DNA of 64,000 nucleotides, from positions 124,001-188,000 of the forward strand of contig CANNDC010000008.1 of NCBI GenBank assembly GCA_947503265.1, read 5' to 3'. Below the pieces are notes generated by a model that saw nothing but the letters and a program-made list of their open reading frames with translations, made no database searches and was not told where the DNA came from. This stretch comes from an uncultured Alteromonadaceae bacterium. GTDB taxonomy: Bacteria; Pseudomonadota; Gammaproteobacteria; Enterobacterales; Alteromonadaceae. The position numbers and the translations under genes were made by a program. This document shows, piece after piece, positions 21,506 through 30,853 of this stretch (its first letter is position 1; every line of letters starts with the position of its first letter).

Positions 21506-22423
21506 TCAATCAATTCTCATGCCGTCTTCAGCTAACACTATCTCGCCGGTATATTTCTGACGAATAATGTCAATTGTCTCAGCTTGAATTGCCGCGGTTC
21601 GATTCATAAAGTGGGATAGCACTAGCGTTTTTATCTTAGCATTCTTTGCAATCATGCCGATCTCAGACGCTGGCATATGCAATTTGCGTCCGACACCCTT
21701 TAATTCTTGTGGAATAGCATTGTGGGCAACGAGAATATCGACATTACTGGCCAAGTTTTTAAAGGTATTGTATTGATTGCTCATGTCTCCAGAAAAAGCG
21801 ATTGCACATTCACCTATGTCGACTCTCCATGCCACTGCAGCAACCGGACCATGATGCACTGGAGATGCTTTTACACTTATGTCACCTAAAGAATAGGAAT
21901 ATACTTCTCCTATCGTCAAAGGGACATCTTTTGCTAGTACATGGTAGTCATTGCTAATGGTTGGAACCACATAGTCGTCCAAATAAGCAAACGCACCTTC
22001 AGCACTCATTAATCTTTGGATAAAATCTGATGTTGAAGGCATTAGAGCGTTTCCAGACGGGCCAAATACCATTAAGTTCGTTTTCCTGTCAGTAAAAAAG
22101 CTTCCTTTTATAAATGCCGGCATATCTGCACTGTGGTCAACATGCAGATGAGTCAATAGAATCCCCTTCAAATCTGTAAATTTGGCATTTGCATTACCAA
22201 ACGCCACGCTCGAACCTGGACCTGCGTCTACCAATAATCTTGCTTTGCCAGCAACCCAAATCAGATAACTACTCGAATTTCTATTGTCATCTAGTTCTGG
22301 CCCTCCTGAACCTAGAACCTGCAATTCAACGTTAGCGTTTGCACAACTGCTGGCATTTGAAAATGTACTGAAGATGCTCGCCAAAAAGGCCGCTGTAAAG
22401 AGCAAAAAAATCTGATATCGCAT
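21506..22423 (-). CDS. secreted MBL-fold metallohydrolase (RNase Z/arylsulfatase-like)
   Basis: 305 aa with a signal peptide (MRYQIFLLFTAAFLASIFSTFSNA). Metallo-beta-lactamase fold of the RNase Z/ElaC shape: LLVDAGPGS, HLHVDHSADMP (HxHxDH dinuclear zinc motif), SPVHHGPVAAVAWRV, FSGDMSN and LVLSHFMNR give the remaining ligands. A periplasmic location makes tRNA processing unlikely; a phosphodiesterase or sulfatase-type role is more plausible. Divergent from the metalloprotease gene. Confidence 0.82.
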   Translation of the reverse strand: MRYQIFLLFTAAFLASIFSTFSNASSCANANVELQVLGSGGPELDDNRNSSSYLIWVAGKARLLVDAGPGSSVAFGNANAKFTDLKGILLTHLHVDHSADMPAFIKGSFFTDRKTNLMVFGPSGNALMPSTSDFIQRLMSAEGAFAYLDDYVVPTISNDYHVLAKDVPLTIGEVYSYSLGDISVKASPVHHGPVAAVAWRVDIGECAIAFSGDMSNQYNTFKNLASNVDILVAHNAIPQELKGVGRKLHMPASEIGMIAKNAKIKTLVLSHFMNRTAAIQAETIDIIRQKYTGEIVLAEDGMRID

Positions 22424-22602
22424 TTTCTATACCTTTAATCGTTTTAATCTTGAGCCGAGTCATTTGTCAGTTCTTTTTAACTGCCGAGAACAAAACCCAC
22501 TATCTACCTTCTTCATCGAGTAAATAATTTCGCAAAATAGTGAATTTATAGTTTACTCTCTGGGTCTGATACTGTGTAACCTTATTTAGAGGAAATCAAA
22601 AA

Positions 22603-25600
22603 TTGCTGCTAATTCGTTTTTTTACTTGCTTAATATTTTGTGTATTTTCGCTAGTGTCGGTTGCGCAACAAGCTAACGTCATTTCCCCTTGGAGTAAGGA
22701 AGAATCGCCATTTATTCATAACTTTTCCCTCACTAATCAATTCAAAGATGATGATGTGTCTCAAATGGCGACAGCAGGCACTATATGGCATCTCAATCAA
22801 TCTCAACTTGAACAGCTGTTTTCTAAAAACTCGATGCAATATGTTGTAAATATTCCCCTCCCAGATGGCACCACAGAAGTGTTTAAGCTAACGCCGACCA
22901 GTGTAATGTCTGCAAGGCTCGCAGATAAATATCCTGATATTCACACATTTAAAGGTGTGCAGATGAATGACAAAGGCAACTCGGGGCGTTTTGATTATTC
23001 GCCAAATGGCTTTTCTGGGATGTTCAAATATAACGGCTTAATGGTTATGCTGGCCAACAATAAACATGGGAATCAAAGCGAGTACATCAGTTACTACGCG
23101 AAAGATGAAATTCAAGGGGAAGCATTAGTTAGTAGCACCATAGACCCGCTAGCAGATACTGGGCCGCAAAAATTACTAGGGAAAGCAGCCACTCAATTAG
23201 CACTGAGACCAATTGGCGAAGAAATTCGCACCTATCGTGTAGCCATCAGCGCCACTGCTGAGTACACCATTGCTAATGGTGGTGAAGCCAGTGCAATGGC
23301 TGAAATAGTCAGGTTAGTTAATCGTATCAATGAAATATTACTTAGCGATTTGGCGATTCAGTTTGAATTAGTCGATGAAAACGACAGACTGATTTTTACC
23401 ACCCCTGATACAGACCCTTTCACCAATAGCGACTCAAACGCTGATTTAGATATCAACCAAGACACCATCGATGATTTGATTGGTCCTGACAATTACGATA
23501 TCGGCCATGTGTTAAGCACCAACCCCGGCGGAGTCGCTCAACCGAATTCAGCATGCAAAAGAAGTCGAACAATCATTGAAAGAGACATCAATGGAAATGA
23601 AGAGCAAGTATTTATCAAAGGGGGTAATGCCAGAGGGCTGTCTGGTAAGAGTAATCCGAGAGGCGAGAGTTTTTACATTCAACTCGTTATCCATGAATTT
23701 GGCCATCAATTGGGCTCTCTCCATACATTCAATGCACAGGATGAAGGAGCTTGCGGTGAACAGAGGAGCCGCAATTTTGCAGTAGAACCCGGTAGTGGTT
23801 CAACGATAATGTCATATGCCGGCTTATGCGGTGAGCAAAATCTACAAGGCAGTAACGACGGCTATTTCCACGCGTTTTCTATTGAAAAAATACAATCTTA
23901 TCTAGCTACTCAGGAAGATTGTGGAGTGCCGGAACCCAGTGGAAATAACATTCCAAACATCACAACCACTTCAATTCAACATACTATTCCCACCTCAACA
24001 CCCTTTGTTTTAACAGCAAACGTCACCGATGATGATGGTGACCAGCTCACTTATGCTTGGGATCAAGTGAATCCCGGCGGTTTTGACGGAGGCACTGCAT
24101 CTAGGCAAGAGCGAGAAACAGATTCAGGTGAAAATCCGTTGTTTCGTTCAAATCTGCCCAGCTCAAACCCGACGCGTTACTTCCCCAAGTTATCGGATGT
24201 ATTAAATGGCTCTGACTCCGACGGCGAAGTGTTGCCCACACAAGCGCGGCAATTGGATTTTGAACTGGTTGTTCGAGACGGCAGAGGGGGCGTGAATACG
24301 ATAAGTGCAGGGGTGAACCTCGTTGATACAGGAGGGATTTTTGCTGTAACCAAACCCCTTTCTTCGACATCAAGCTCACCAGTAGAGTGGACTGGTGGAA
24401 CCAGTCAAGATGTAGAATGGAATACTGCCGATACGGAACTGGCTCCTATCTCCTGTAATAATGTTGATATTTTGCTTGATGCAGATGGAAACGATACATT
24501 CGAAACCACCCTGGCTAACGCAACTGAAAACGACGGGTTTCACCAAGTCATCTCACCGAATACGAATTCTGACGATGCTCGAATAATGGTGAAATGCACG
24601 GACAGCATATTTTACGCCGTGAATCCGGGGGCATTTACCTTGCTTCCGGGAGCGGCCCCCATCGCTCCGTTGATAACAGGCCAACAAGCGAAAACTGTGC
24701 AGGAAGACACCAACTTTGCTATCGAGTTGACGGATTTAGTTGTGCAAGACCCAGACAGCAGCTTCCCCGGTAATTTTTCATTGCAAATTGTCCAAGGAGC
24801 CAATTACACCTTTTCGGGCACATCGGTCACGCCAGCAAATAACTTTAGCGGTGATATAACCGTTAGTGTATTTGTTAATGATGGTATCAGTGACAGCAAT
24901 ATTTTCTCTTTTGTAGTGCAAGTTTCGCCAGTCAACGACACTCCCTCGGCCAATGATGATGCTGCGACAGTGGATCAAGATTCAAATTTGTCCGTTATCG
25001 ATGTACTAAGCAATGACTCAGACCCAGATCAAGATAACTTGATCATTTCTGAAATCACCTACTCTGGCAGTGGGCAAGCAACAATAAGTAACAATAACGT
25101 GAGTTATATGCCTGCCGCAGGTTTCTCTGGTAGTGAAACCATCACCTATACCATTCAAGATCCTTCTTTTGCGACGGACAGCGCAACCCTTACCATCTCA
25201 GTTACAGCTGCTCCTGTGACTCCGCCAACTCCTACTCCTACTCCTACTCCTACTCCTACTCCAGCGCCATCCCCACCAACAAATACAGATTCAGGTGGCG
25301 GCGGCAGTATGGGGCAATTGCTAACACTGATCCTGCTAGCATTGTTGGTGTCTTTAACAACGGGATGCTCAGGAAAAATGACCTCTCATGACAACAAGCA
25401 AGCCGACCAAGCTTCGCTAATCACCCTTTCGATAGAAAAGGCCGAACAAGATGCCAAAATAGCGGCAGAAAAATTGGATTTCAGAGCCCTTGGCCTAGTT
25501 AGGAAGTTGATTTCACTTCCCGGTATCGATCAGAGCGTTTACACCACCGAATGGGTTGAGAAACACTGTGGTATCCGAATTCTCAGAGGCGTAACAGATA

Positions 25601-25716
25601 CGGTGGAAGCCGGACAAGATTTAAGCTATCAAAATGCCTTAAGAAAGTATGCGGAAGCTTACAATCGCGTGATCTTCAAATCTTGTTTAGTTTTTCAGAA
25701 AGATTATTCGGAATAA
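22603..25716 (+). CDS. large secreted reprolysin-like zinc metalloprotease with unusual C-terminus
   Basis: 1037 aa, TTG start with AGAGGA 9 nt upstream. Signal peptide MLLIRFFTCLIFCVFSLVSVAQ. The zinc site HEFGHQLGSLHTFN spans His364, His368 and His374 (HExxHxxGxxH), with a Met-turn in GSTIMSYAGLCG. Downstream are Ig/cadherin-like repeats (PVNDTPSANDDAATVDQDSN and similar) and a (Thr-Pro)n linker. A Gly-rich-plus-hydrophobic segment at 898-921 looks like a GlyGly-CTERM sorting signal, but the protein continues: Cys922 and then 115 charged residues (EKAEQDAKIAAEKLDF onward). That is atypical, since GlyGly-CTERM signals normally end the protein. The tail may be a fused lipoprotein-like domain. 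Confidence 0.85.
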   Translation: MLLIRFFTCLIFCVFSLVSVAQQANVISPWSKEESPFIHNFSLTNQFKDDDVSQMATAGTIWHLNQSQLEQLFSKNSMQYVVNIPLPDGTTEVFKLTPTSVMSARLADKYPDIHTFKGVQMNDKGNSGRFDYSPNGFSGMFKYNGLMVMLANNKHGNQSEYISYYAKDEIQGEALVSSTIDPLADTGPQKLLGKAATQLALRPIGEEIRTYRVAISATAEYTIANGGEASAMAEIVRLVNRINEILLSDLAIQFELVDENDRLIFTTPDTDPFTNSDSNADLDINQDTIDDLIGPDNYDIGHVLSTNPGGVAQPNSACKRSRTIIERDINGNEEQVFIKGGNARGLSGKSNPRGESFYIQLVIHEFGHQLGSLHTFNAQDEGACGEQRSRNFAVEPGSGSTIMSYAGLCGEQNLQGSNDGYFHAFSIEKIQSYLATQEDCGVPEPSGNNIPNITTTSIQHTIPTSTPFVLTANVTDDDGDQLTYAWDQVNPGGFDGGTASRQERETDSGENPLFRSNLPSSNPTRYFPKLSDVLNGSDSDGEVLPTQARQLDFELVVRDGRGGVNTISAGVNLVDTGGIFAVTKPLSSTSSSPVEWTGGTSQDVEWNTADTELAPISCNNVDILLDADGNDTFETTLANATENDGFHQVISPNTNSDDARIMVKCTDSIFYAVNPGAFTLLPGAAPIAPLITGQQAKTVQEDTNFAIELTDLVVQDPDSSFPGNFSLQIVQGANYTFSGTSVTPANNFSGDITVSVFVNDGISDSNIFSFVVQVSPVNDTPSANDDAATVDQDSNLSVIDVLSNDSDPDQDNLIISEITYSGSGQATISNNNVSYMPAAGFSGSETITYTIQDPSFATDSATLTISVTAAPVTPPTPTPTPTPTPTPAPSPPTNTDSGGGGSMGQLLTLILLALLVSLTTGCSGKMTSHDNKQADQASLITLSIEKAEQDAKIAAEKLDFRALGLVRKLISLPGIDQSVYTTEWVEKHCGIRILRGVTDTVEAGQDLSYQNALRKYAEAYNRVIFKSCLVFQKDYSE
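25228..25263 (+). repeat. hexanucleotide tandem repeat (ACTCCT) in protease linker
   Basis: Five perfect ACTCCT units and one imperfect (ACTCCA) unit encode a Thr-Pro linker. Unit gain or loss by slippage stays in frame, so only linker length would vary. Confidence 0.95.
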
Positions 25717-25767
25717 TGGTCGCAAATTGCTAAACTTCGCCGGTCTAATTTAAGCATAGAGGATTGA

Positions 25768-26775
25768 ATGAAATTCAAAGGCGAACATATTTTATCCGTC
25801 AATCAATTTGACCGAGATTCCATTCAAGCCGTTTTCGATGTTGCTGACCAAATGACGCCGTATGCCCTCAGGCAAAAACGTACTAAGGTTTTGGACGGTG
25901 CAATTCTCGGCAATCTATTTTTCGAACCCAGCACACGAACCCGCGTCAGTTTTGGAACCGCCTTCAATTTACTCGGTGGTGAAGTCAGAGAAACCACAGG
26001 TATGAGCAACTCAGCATTGGCAAAAGGTGAATCTCTTTTTGACACCGCCAGAGTCTTGAGCGGCTATTCAGATATCATTGCAATGCGCCATCCTGATTCA
26101 GGATCTGTGTCAGAATTCGCAGAGGGAAGTCGAGTACCTGTTATCAATGGTGGCGATGGCCCAAACGAACACCCGACTCAAGCTCTACTTGACCTCTATA
26201 CCATTAGCAAAGAACAGCAATATCATGGTGGTAGCATCGATGGCATCCACATCGCCATGATAGGTGATCTCAAATATGGCCGAACGGTTCATTCACTTTC
26301 GAAGTTACTTAGTTTGTTCAACAATGTACATTTCACATTGATTTCCCCTAAGGAATTGGGGATGCCAGAGAGCATCCTGGAAACCCTCCGCAGTGCAGGT
26401 CATACGGTTGAGGTAACAGAACAGCTTGAGGGTAGTGTAGACGCTGATATATGTTACCAAACGCGAATTCAAGAAGAGCGCTTCGAATCGCAAGATGAAG
26501 CAAACAAATACCGTGGTAAATTTCGTCTAAATCAATCTATTTACACCAAACATTTCAAGTCCAAAACCGTCATTATGCATCCGCTTCCAAGAGACTCTCG
26601 AGCGGATGCTAACGAACTTGATAATGATCTTAATATGAACCCAAATTTAGCCATATTTCGTCAGACAGACAATGGTGTTCTGGTTAGGATGGCATTGTTC
26701 GCCTTGACACTTGGCGTCGAAAATTTGGTAACCAAGTACGATCGAGAAGTCCATTGGTTTAGTACAAAGTGTTAG
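25768..26775 (+). CDS. pyrB: aspartate carbamoyltransferase
   Basis: Condenses carbamoyl phosphate and aspartate in de novo pyrimidine synthesis. 335 aa, longer than the 311-aa E. coli catalytic chain. The carbamoyl-phosphate motif is FFEPSTRTRVSFGTAF; NGGDGPNEHPTQALLDLYTI, GDLKYGRTVHSL and HPLPRDSRAD are further PyrB signatures. No regulatory-chain gene pyrI is next to it, so it may be an unregulated trimer. The extra length lies mainly in the C-terminal third (QEERFESQDEANKYRGKF region). Confidence 0.95.
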   Translation: MKFKGEHILSVNQFDRDSIQAVFDVADQMTPYALRQKRTKVLDGAILGNLFFEPSTRTRVSFGTAFNLLGGEVRETTGMSNSALAKGESLFDTARVLSGYSDIIAMRHPDSGSVSEFAEGSRVPVINGGDGPNEHPTQALLDLYTISKEQQYHGGSIDGIHIAMIGDLKYGRTVHSLSKLLSLFNNVHFTLISPKELGMPESILETLRSAGHTVEVTEQLEGSVDADICYQTRIQEERFESQDEANKYRGKFRLNQSIYTKHFKSKTVIMHPLPRDSRADANELDNDLNMNPNLAIFRQTDNGVLVRMALFALTLGVENLVTKYDREVHWFSTKC

Positions 26776-26844
26776 TTTGTATCTAAACGTTATTCGCTGT
26801 AATTAAAGTAAACATATTTGAAAGGTATTGGTTTAAAAAGTAGC

Positions 26845-28134
26845 ATGCAAAAATCTCAACAATTATTTTCCCAAGCACAAAAACATATTCCAGGTGGCGT
26901 TAATTCACCGGTCAGAGCATTCAAAGCGGTAGGTGGAACTCCGCCGTTTATCGTCAAAGCTGACGGCCCATATATCTATGATGCGGATGGCAAACGATAT
27001 ATCGATTATGTGCAGTCATGGGGACCTATGGTGTTAGGACACAACAACCCACAAATACGCCAAGCAGTCATTGATGCGGCTGAAAATGGTTTGAGTTTCG
27101 GCGCCCCCACTGAGTCAGAAGTGACTATGGCTGAGTTAGTGAATAAATTGGTGCCATCGATGGAAATGCTACGCATGGTGAATTCGGGAACGGAAGCGAC
27201 CATGAGTGCAATTCGTCTAGCACGAGGTTTCACCCATAAAGACAAAATTCTGAAATTCGAAGGCTGCTATCACGGTCATGCCGACGCGCTGTTAGTGAAA
27301 GCAGGATCGGGCGCATTAACGCTAGGTGTGCCCAGCTCTCCCGGTATTCCTGAGGACTTTGCTAAACACACTCTAACCATGGAATACAATAATCTCGACA
27401 GTGTTAAACAGGCATTTAAAGAATATGGCGATGACATTGCTTGTATCATAGTCGAACCGGTTGCTGGCAATATGAATTGCATTCCCCCTGTTGAGGGTTT
27501 CCTGCAAGGATTAAGAGATATTTGTGATGAATACAACAGTGTGCTGATTTTTGACGAGGTTATGACAGGGTTCCGTGTTGCCAGAGGCGGTGCTCAAGCA
27601 CTTTATAACGTAACCCCTGATTTGACCTGCTTAGGTAAGGTTATTGGTGGCGGCATGCCGGTGGGTGCGTTTGGCGGCAAAGCCGAAATCATGTCGCAAA
27701 TTGCCCCAACAGGTCCTGTTTATCAAGCGGGCACCCTTTCGGGTAATCCTATCGCAATGGCGGCTGGCCTTTCTGCACTGACTCAAGTCCAAAAAGAGGG
27801 TTTGTACGAGCAACTTACTGCGACAACCAAAACCATTGCAGAGGGAATAAAAGCCATCGCTTTGAGTAAAGGTATTCCGATGACGGTTAATTATGCTGGA
27901 AGCATGTTTGGCTTGTTTTTTACCGATGTAGAGCGTGTTACCAACTACCAACAAGCAATCAATTGCGATACAAAACTGTTTAACCGCTTTTATCATGCTA
28001 TGTTATCAGAAGGTATTTACATGGCGCCTGCATCCTATGAAGCAGGATTCGTTTCAGCAGCACATGATCAAGCTATCGTCGACGAGACACTTCGCGTAGC
28101 AGAAAAAGTGCTGACCGAAGTGAGCCGCAAGTAA
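26845..28134 (+). CDS. hemL: glutamate-1-semialdehyde 2,1-aminomutase
   Basis: PLP enzyme that forms 5-aminolevulinate in the C5 haem pathway. Motifs: [34 protein letters not shown], and the PLP lysine in [16 protein letters not shown]. Start choice: an upstream in-frame TTG at 26818 is possible, but counting from ATG 26845 puts the PLP lysine at residue 265, the same number as in E. coli HemL, and gives 429 aa. Neither start has a good ribosome-binding site. Encoded alone. Confidence 0.95.
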   Translation: MQKSQQLFSQAQKHIPGGVNSPVRAFKAVGGTPPFIVKADGPYIYDADGKRYIDYVQSWGPMVLGHNNPQIRQAVIDAAENGLSFGAPTESEVTMAELVNKLVPSMEMLRMVNSGTEATMSAIRLARGFTHKDKILKFEGCYHGHADALLVKAGSGALTLGVPSSPGIPEDFAKHTLTMEYNNLDSVKQAFKEYGDDIACIIVEPVAGNMNCIPPVEGFLQGLRDICDEYNSVLIFDEVMTGFRVARGGAQALYNVTPDLTCLGKVIGGGMPVGAFGGKAEIMSQIAPTGPVYQAGTLSGNPIAMAAGLSALTQVQKEGLYEQLTATTKTIAEGIKAIALSKGIPMTVNYAGSMFGLFFTDVERVTNYQQAINCDTKLFNRFYHAMLSEGIYMAPASYEAGFVSAAHDQAIVDETLRVAEKVLTEVSRK

Positions 28135-28161
28135 AAGGGTAATTGCAGGAAAATAGAAAAG

Positions 28162-29262
28162 ATGTACGAACAACTGCTTCAGCCTATCACATTAATTTTA
28201 CTCGCTATTATTTGTATTTTGGCGGTCTTGTTACTGCGCTTGAGCAAGCAGTTAAAACAACAACAGCAGAAAGAGCAAATAACTCGTCAGGCCCACAAGG
28301 TTGAAATTAACGAGTCTAAACTTAAGCAAGTTGATGAAGCAGATAAACGTTTTCTGAGCAAAGCTGATGAAGCATTGAGATTGACCCAAACATTTCAAAA
28401 ATTCGTTCCAAAACAATTCGTTGATCATTTTGCCAAGCATGGTTCAGACTCGCTAGAGTTGGGACGAGCAGACGAAGATGAAGTGGCTATTTTGTTTTGT
28501 GATATTCGTGGATTTACCGGGTTGTCTGAACAAATGACACCACAGGAATTGATGAAGTTTCTCAATTCCTATTTCTTGCGAATGAACGATCCTATCCATC
28601 AAAATGGGGGCTTCATCGATAAATTTATCGGTGATGCCATCATGGCGCTATTTGATCACCCCAATGGTAATAATTCAGACAAAGCCATTGATTCTTTAAA
28701 AGCGGCTGTCGATTTACGGCTCGCTTTAAACGTATATAACCAACATCGAAAGAATAGCGGTTATCCTCCGGTAAATATTGGCGTTGGCATTCATTTTGGC
28801 CCCGTCATTATCGGTACTGTAGGTTCAGATGACAGGATGGACACCACGGTAATTGGTGACAGTGTCAATATTGCCTATCGTCTTGAGGCACTTGCGCCGA
28901 AATTTGGGGCAGACATCATTGTCAGTTCACAGTTGTTAGAAGCTGCAGGCATGACTGAGCATTTTAGCTATCGTAAGCTTGACTGGGTGAGAGTAAAAGG
29001 ACGTAGAAAACCCGTTGAAGTGTATGAAATCATTGATCATTTTCCGGCGGAGGTGCAAAAGCAAAAATTAGCCACTTGCGAACTCGTCGAGAAAGGAATT
29101 CAACACAGAATAAATCAAAACTGGCCTGACGCATTGGCCTGCTTTCAACAAGCGCTTGTTATCAGCCCTGAAGACACGTTAATTATCCACCACATGGAAC
29201 AGTGTCACAGAGTGCAAACCGCCCAAATACCTGAAGATTGGGATGGTGCTCTAAGCCTTTGA
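28162..29262 (+). CDS. membrane-anchored class III adenylate/guanylate cyclase
   Basis: 366 aa. One N-terminal transmembrane helix (~7-27), a Gln/Lys-rich coiled coil (~28-75), then a class III cyclase domain (~100-285). Metal aspartates Asp114 (LFCDIRGFTGLSEQ) and Asp158 (IGDAIMALF) are present, as is the adenine-selecting Lys154 (FIDKFIGD). TTVIGDSVNIAYRLE supplies the Thr and the transition-state Asn/Arg. The residues favour ATP over GTP. The C-terminal ~80 residues resemble a TPR-like helical pair (NWPDALACFQQALVISPED). Likely makes cAMP. Confidence 0.88.
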   Translation: MYEQLLQPITLILLAIICILAVLLLRLSKQLKQQQQKEQITRQAHKVEINESKLKQVDEADKRFLSKADEALRLTQTFQKFVPKQFVDHFAKHGSDSLELGRADEDEVAILFCDIRGFTGLSEQMTPQELMKFLNSYFLRMNDPIHQNGGFIDKFIGDAIMALFDHPNGNNSDKAIDSLKAAVDLRLALNVYNQHRKNSGYPPVNIGVGIHFGPVIIGTVGSDDRMDTTVIGDSVNIAYRLEALAPKFGADIIVSSQLLEAAGMTEHFSYRKLDWVRVKGRRKPVEVYEIIDHFPAEVQKQKLATCELVEKGIQHRINQNWPDALACFQQALVISPEDTLIIHHMEQCHRVQTAQIPEDWDGALSL

Positions 29263-29342
29263 GTTTTTGCGATATGGATTGCTAAATAACCTCAACAAAG
29301 GATAACAACTTGCGTTTTATCTGTTATTTTTCCTATTGCTGG

Positions 29343-29372
29343 GTTAAGTTGGTTTGCAATAGGCCAGCTATT
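29343..29372. repeat. imperfect repeat unit, left of DyP gene
   Basis: GTTAAGTT followed by an AATAG-GCCAG-CTATT inverted-repeat core. A related sequence occurs at 30545-30575, on the other side of the peroxidase gene. Could be a regulator site or a decayed duplication. Confidence 0.4.
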
Positions 29373-29476
29373 GACGCACAAATTTGCCTTGTACTAGGAA
29401 AAATCGCCAGCTAGAACCCAATATAGAATTAAACTATATAATTAAGCTATATAATTCAATGCGTTAGCTCATTTCC

Positions 29477-29493
29477 TATCAAGAGTTCAGGTT
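29477..29493. repeat. 17-bp direct repeat, left copy
   Basis: TATCAAGAGTTCAGGTT. It matches the copy at 30733-30749 at 16 of 17 positions (single A/C difference). The right end overlaps the DyP stop codon. Confidence 0.6.
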
Positions 29494-30415
29494 AAATATC
29501 GATATTAGATCTGATAAAACTCAAAGAAGGAGCAAAAAACGCCGCCCCCGTTTCCGCACTGGTATAGTCTAACAACTTGTCATAAACACCGTTTTGATCA
29601 CCAAATATCATGCTTGCAAGCATCTGAGTGAAGGGTTGAGGACTTTTCGCACAAGATACAAAGAACAATCCTTTTACAGACATATCGCCGTAAGGCATAC
29701 TTTGGCGTAAAATTTCGATGCTATTACCGTTCTCATCTTTCAAATTTGAACGTTTGGTATGGGCAAAATCTGCTTTTTCTTCACTTTCATATTCAACATT
29801 GTCGGCTTTAGTGCGACCAATAATGTCTTCTTGTTGTTTTTCTGGGACGCGATTCCACTTATCCATATGCGTTCTATAACGTTGTACATGAATATAGCTT
29901 CCGCCGCGAAAGTCAGGATCTTTGTCTCCCACCGTCGCCACACCTATTTTACGCATTCCTCTTGGATTCTCAGTTCCATCTACAAATCCAATAAGATCTC
30001 GACCATCAAGGTATCTAAAGCCTTTAATTTCCTCGAACAATTCAACATGCAATTTAAGTACTTCACAAATTTCTGCGCCGATTGCATAACAAACGTCGGC
30101 CCTATCCGCGCGTATCTGCACAAAGATATCGCATGGTGTAACAGGTGCATTTCTATCTTCGCATTGCATATCTGGAAATGGCGTCAATTCAGCTGGTTTT
30201 GCTCCAGGATATAACTCTTCCCAATAGCTAGCTCCAATAGCGATTACGCCGGAAACCATAGCTTCATAATGTTCTTCATCATAGTGATCTAATATATCGA
30301 GGATATGTGCAAGTTTGACTCGAATTACCTGAGGATCATCATCAATCACATTAAACATGAGATATTGCGCATGTAAATTTGGTTCGGCACAAATGCCTTT
30401 CTGTATTTGTGTCAT
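29492..30415 (-). CDS. DyP-type haem peroxidase (YfeX-like)
   Basis: 307 aa dye-decolourising peroxidase without a signal peptide, so cytoplasmic. The GXXDG motif is GFVDGTENP with catalytic Asp146; the proximal haem His is His219 in ADFAHTKRSNL. The GGSYIHVQRYRTHMDKWNR segment and FGDQNGVYDKLLDY are family-typical. Length matches the YfeX/P-class. It stands alone between the cyclase gene and the pigment cluster, flanked on each side by two related short repeats. Substrate unknown. Confidence 0.9.
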   Translation of the reverse strand: MTQIQKGICAEPNLHAQYLMFNVIDDDPQVIRVKLAHILDILDHYDEEHYEAMVSGVIAIGASYWEELYPGAKPAELTPFPDMQCEDRNAPVTPCDIFVQIRADRADVCYAIGAEICEVLKLHVELFEEIKGFRYLDGRDLIGFVDGTENPRGMRKIGVATVGDKDPDFRGGSYIHVQRYRTHMDKWNRVPEKQQEDIIGRTKADNVEYESEEKADFAHTKRSNLKDENGNSIEILRQSMPYGDMSVKGLFFVSCAKSPQPFTQMLASMIFGDQNGVYDKLLDYTSAETGAAFFAPSLSFIRSNIDI

Positions 30416-30544
30416 GATATTTTTCTGCTTAACAAAGGTTCGTGCTGCATTATTTTTGGCATTATATTTATTGAATTAGTTATAAACATTCTGAATTCGG
30501 GGTAATCAGTGCCCCTCAATAGCGCTCTATTTACGCTTATCTGC

Positions 30545-30575
30545 GTTAAGTTTTCTAGTAATGGGCCAGTTATTA
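30545..30575. repeat. imperfect repeat unit, right of DyP gene
   Basis: GTTAAGTT then TAATGGGCCAGTTATTA; the same layout as 29343-29372, with GGCCAG and TATT conserved. Confidence 0.4.
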
Positions 30576-30732
30576 CTTACATTACTTACGAAAACTCGCC
30601 TTGCTAATCGCAAAATTGCATCATTGAAGTGTGTCGATGAAGTTTCGCTTTCGATAGTTCCCACTAGCACTTTGAAATTATCTTGAAATTATAATGGAAT
30701 ATCTGAGTAATATTTATATGCCCGACACACTT

Positions 30733-30749
30733 TATCCAGAGTTCAGGTT
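30733..30749. repeat. 17-bp direct repeat, right copy
   Basis: TATCCAGAGTTCAGGTT, 16/17 identical to 29477-29493, about 1.25 kb away. Lies about 105 nt upstream of the first pigment gene. Confidence 0.6.
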
Positions 30750-30853
30750 CAATCATATGACCAGTTTATTTAGATAGCAAAAAAATAAATTTTGGGTTCT
30801 TCAAAAGCTGTCTAATTAAGGTAGTATCTCAGCAAACAAGTAATTTAAATAGA

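Larger units (their letters stand above)
30416..30853. other. 438-bp intergenic region, DyP / pigment cluster
   Basis: Holds the promoters of the divergent DyP gene and the first pigment operon. It contains the right copies of both repeats (30545-30575 and 30733-30749). Just before the ligase gene, TTGGGT and TAATTA hexamers lie about 16 nt apart, a weak sigma-70 candidate. No ORF above 40 codons looks real, and no terminator hairpin was seen. Confidence 0.4.

Noticed and set aside
25228..25263. Tandem repeat as a CRISPR or phase-variation switch
   Set aside because: Six-base units in frame; no spacers, and length change does not alter the frame.
29759..30214. 151-codon rightward ORF opposite the DyP gene
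   Set aside because: Antisense shadow of a well-motifed peroxidase; its protein is full of rare residues and shows no domain.
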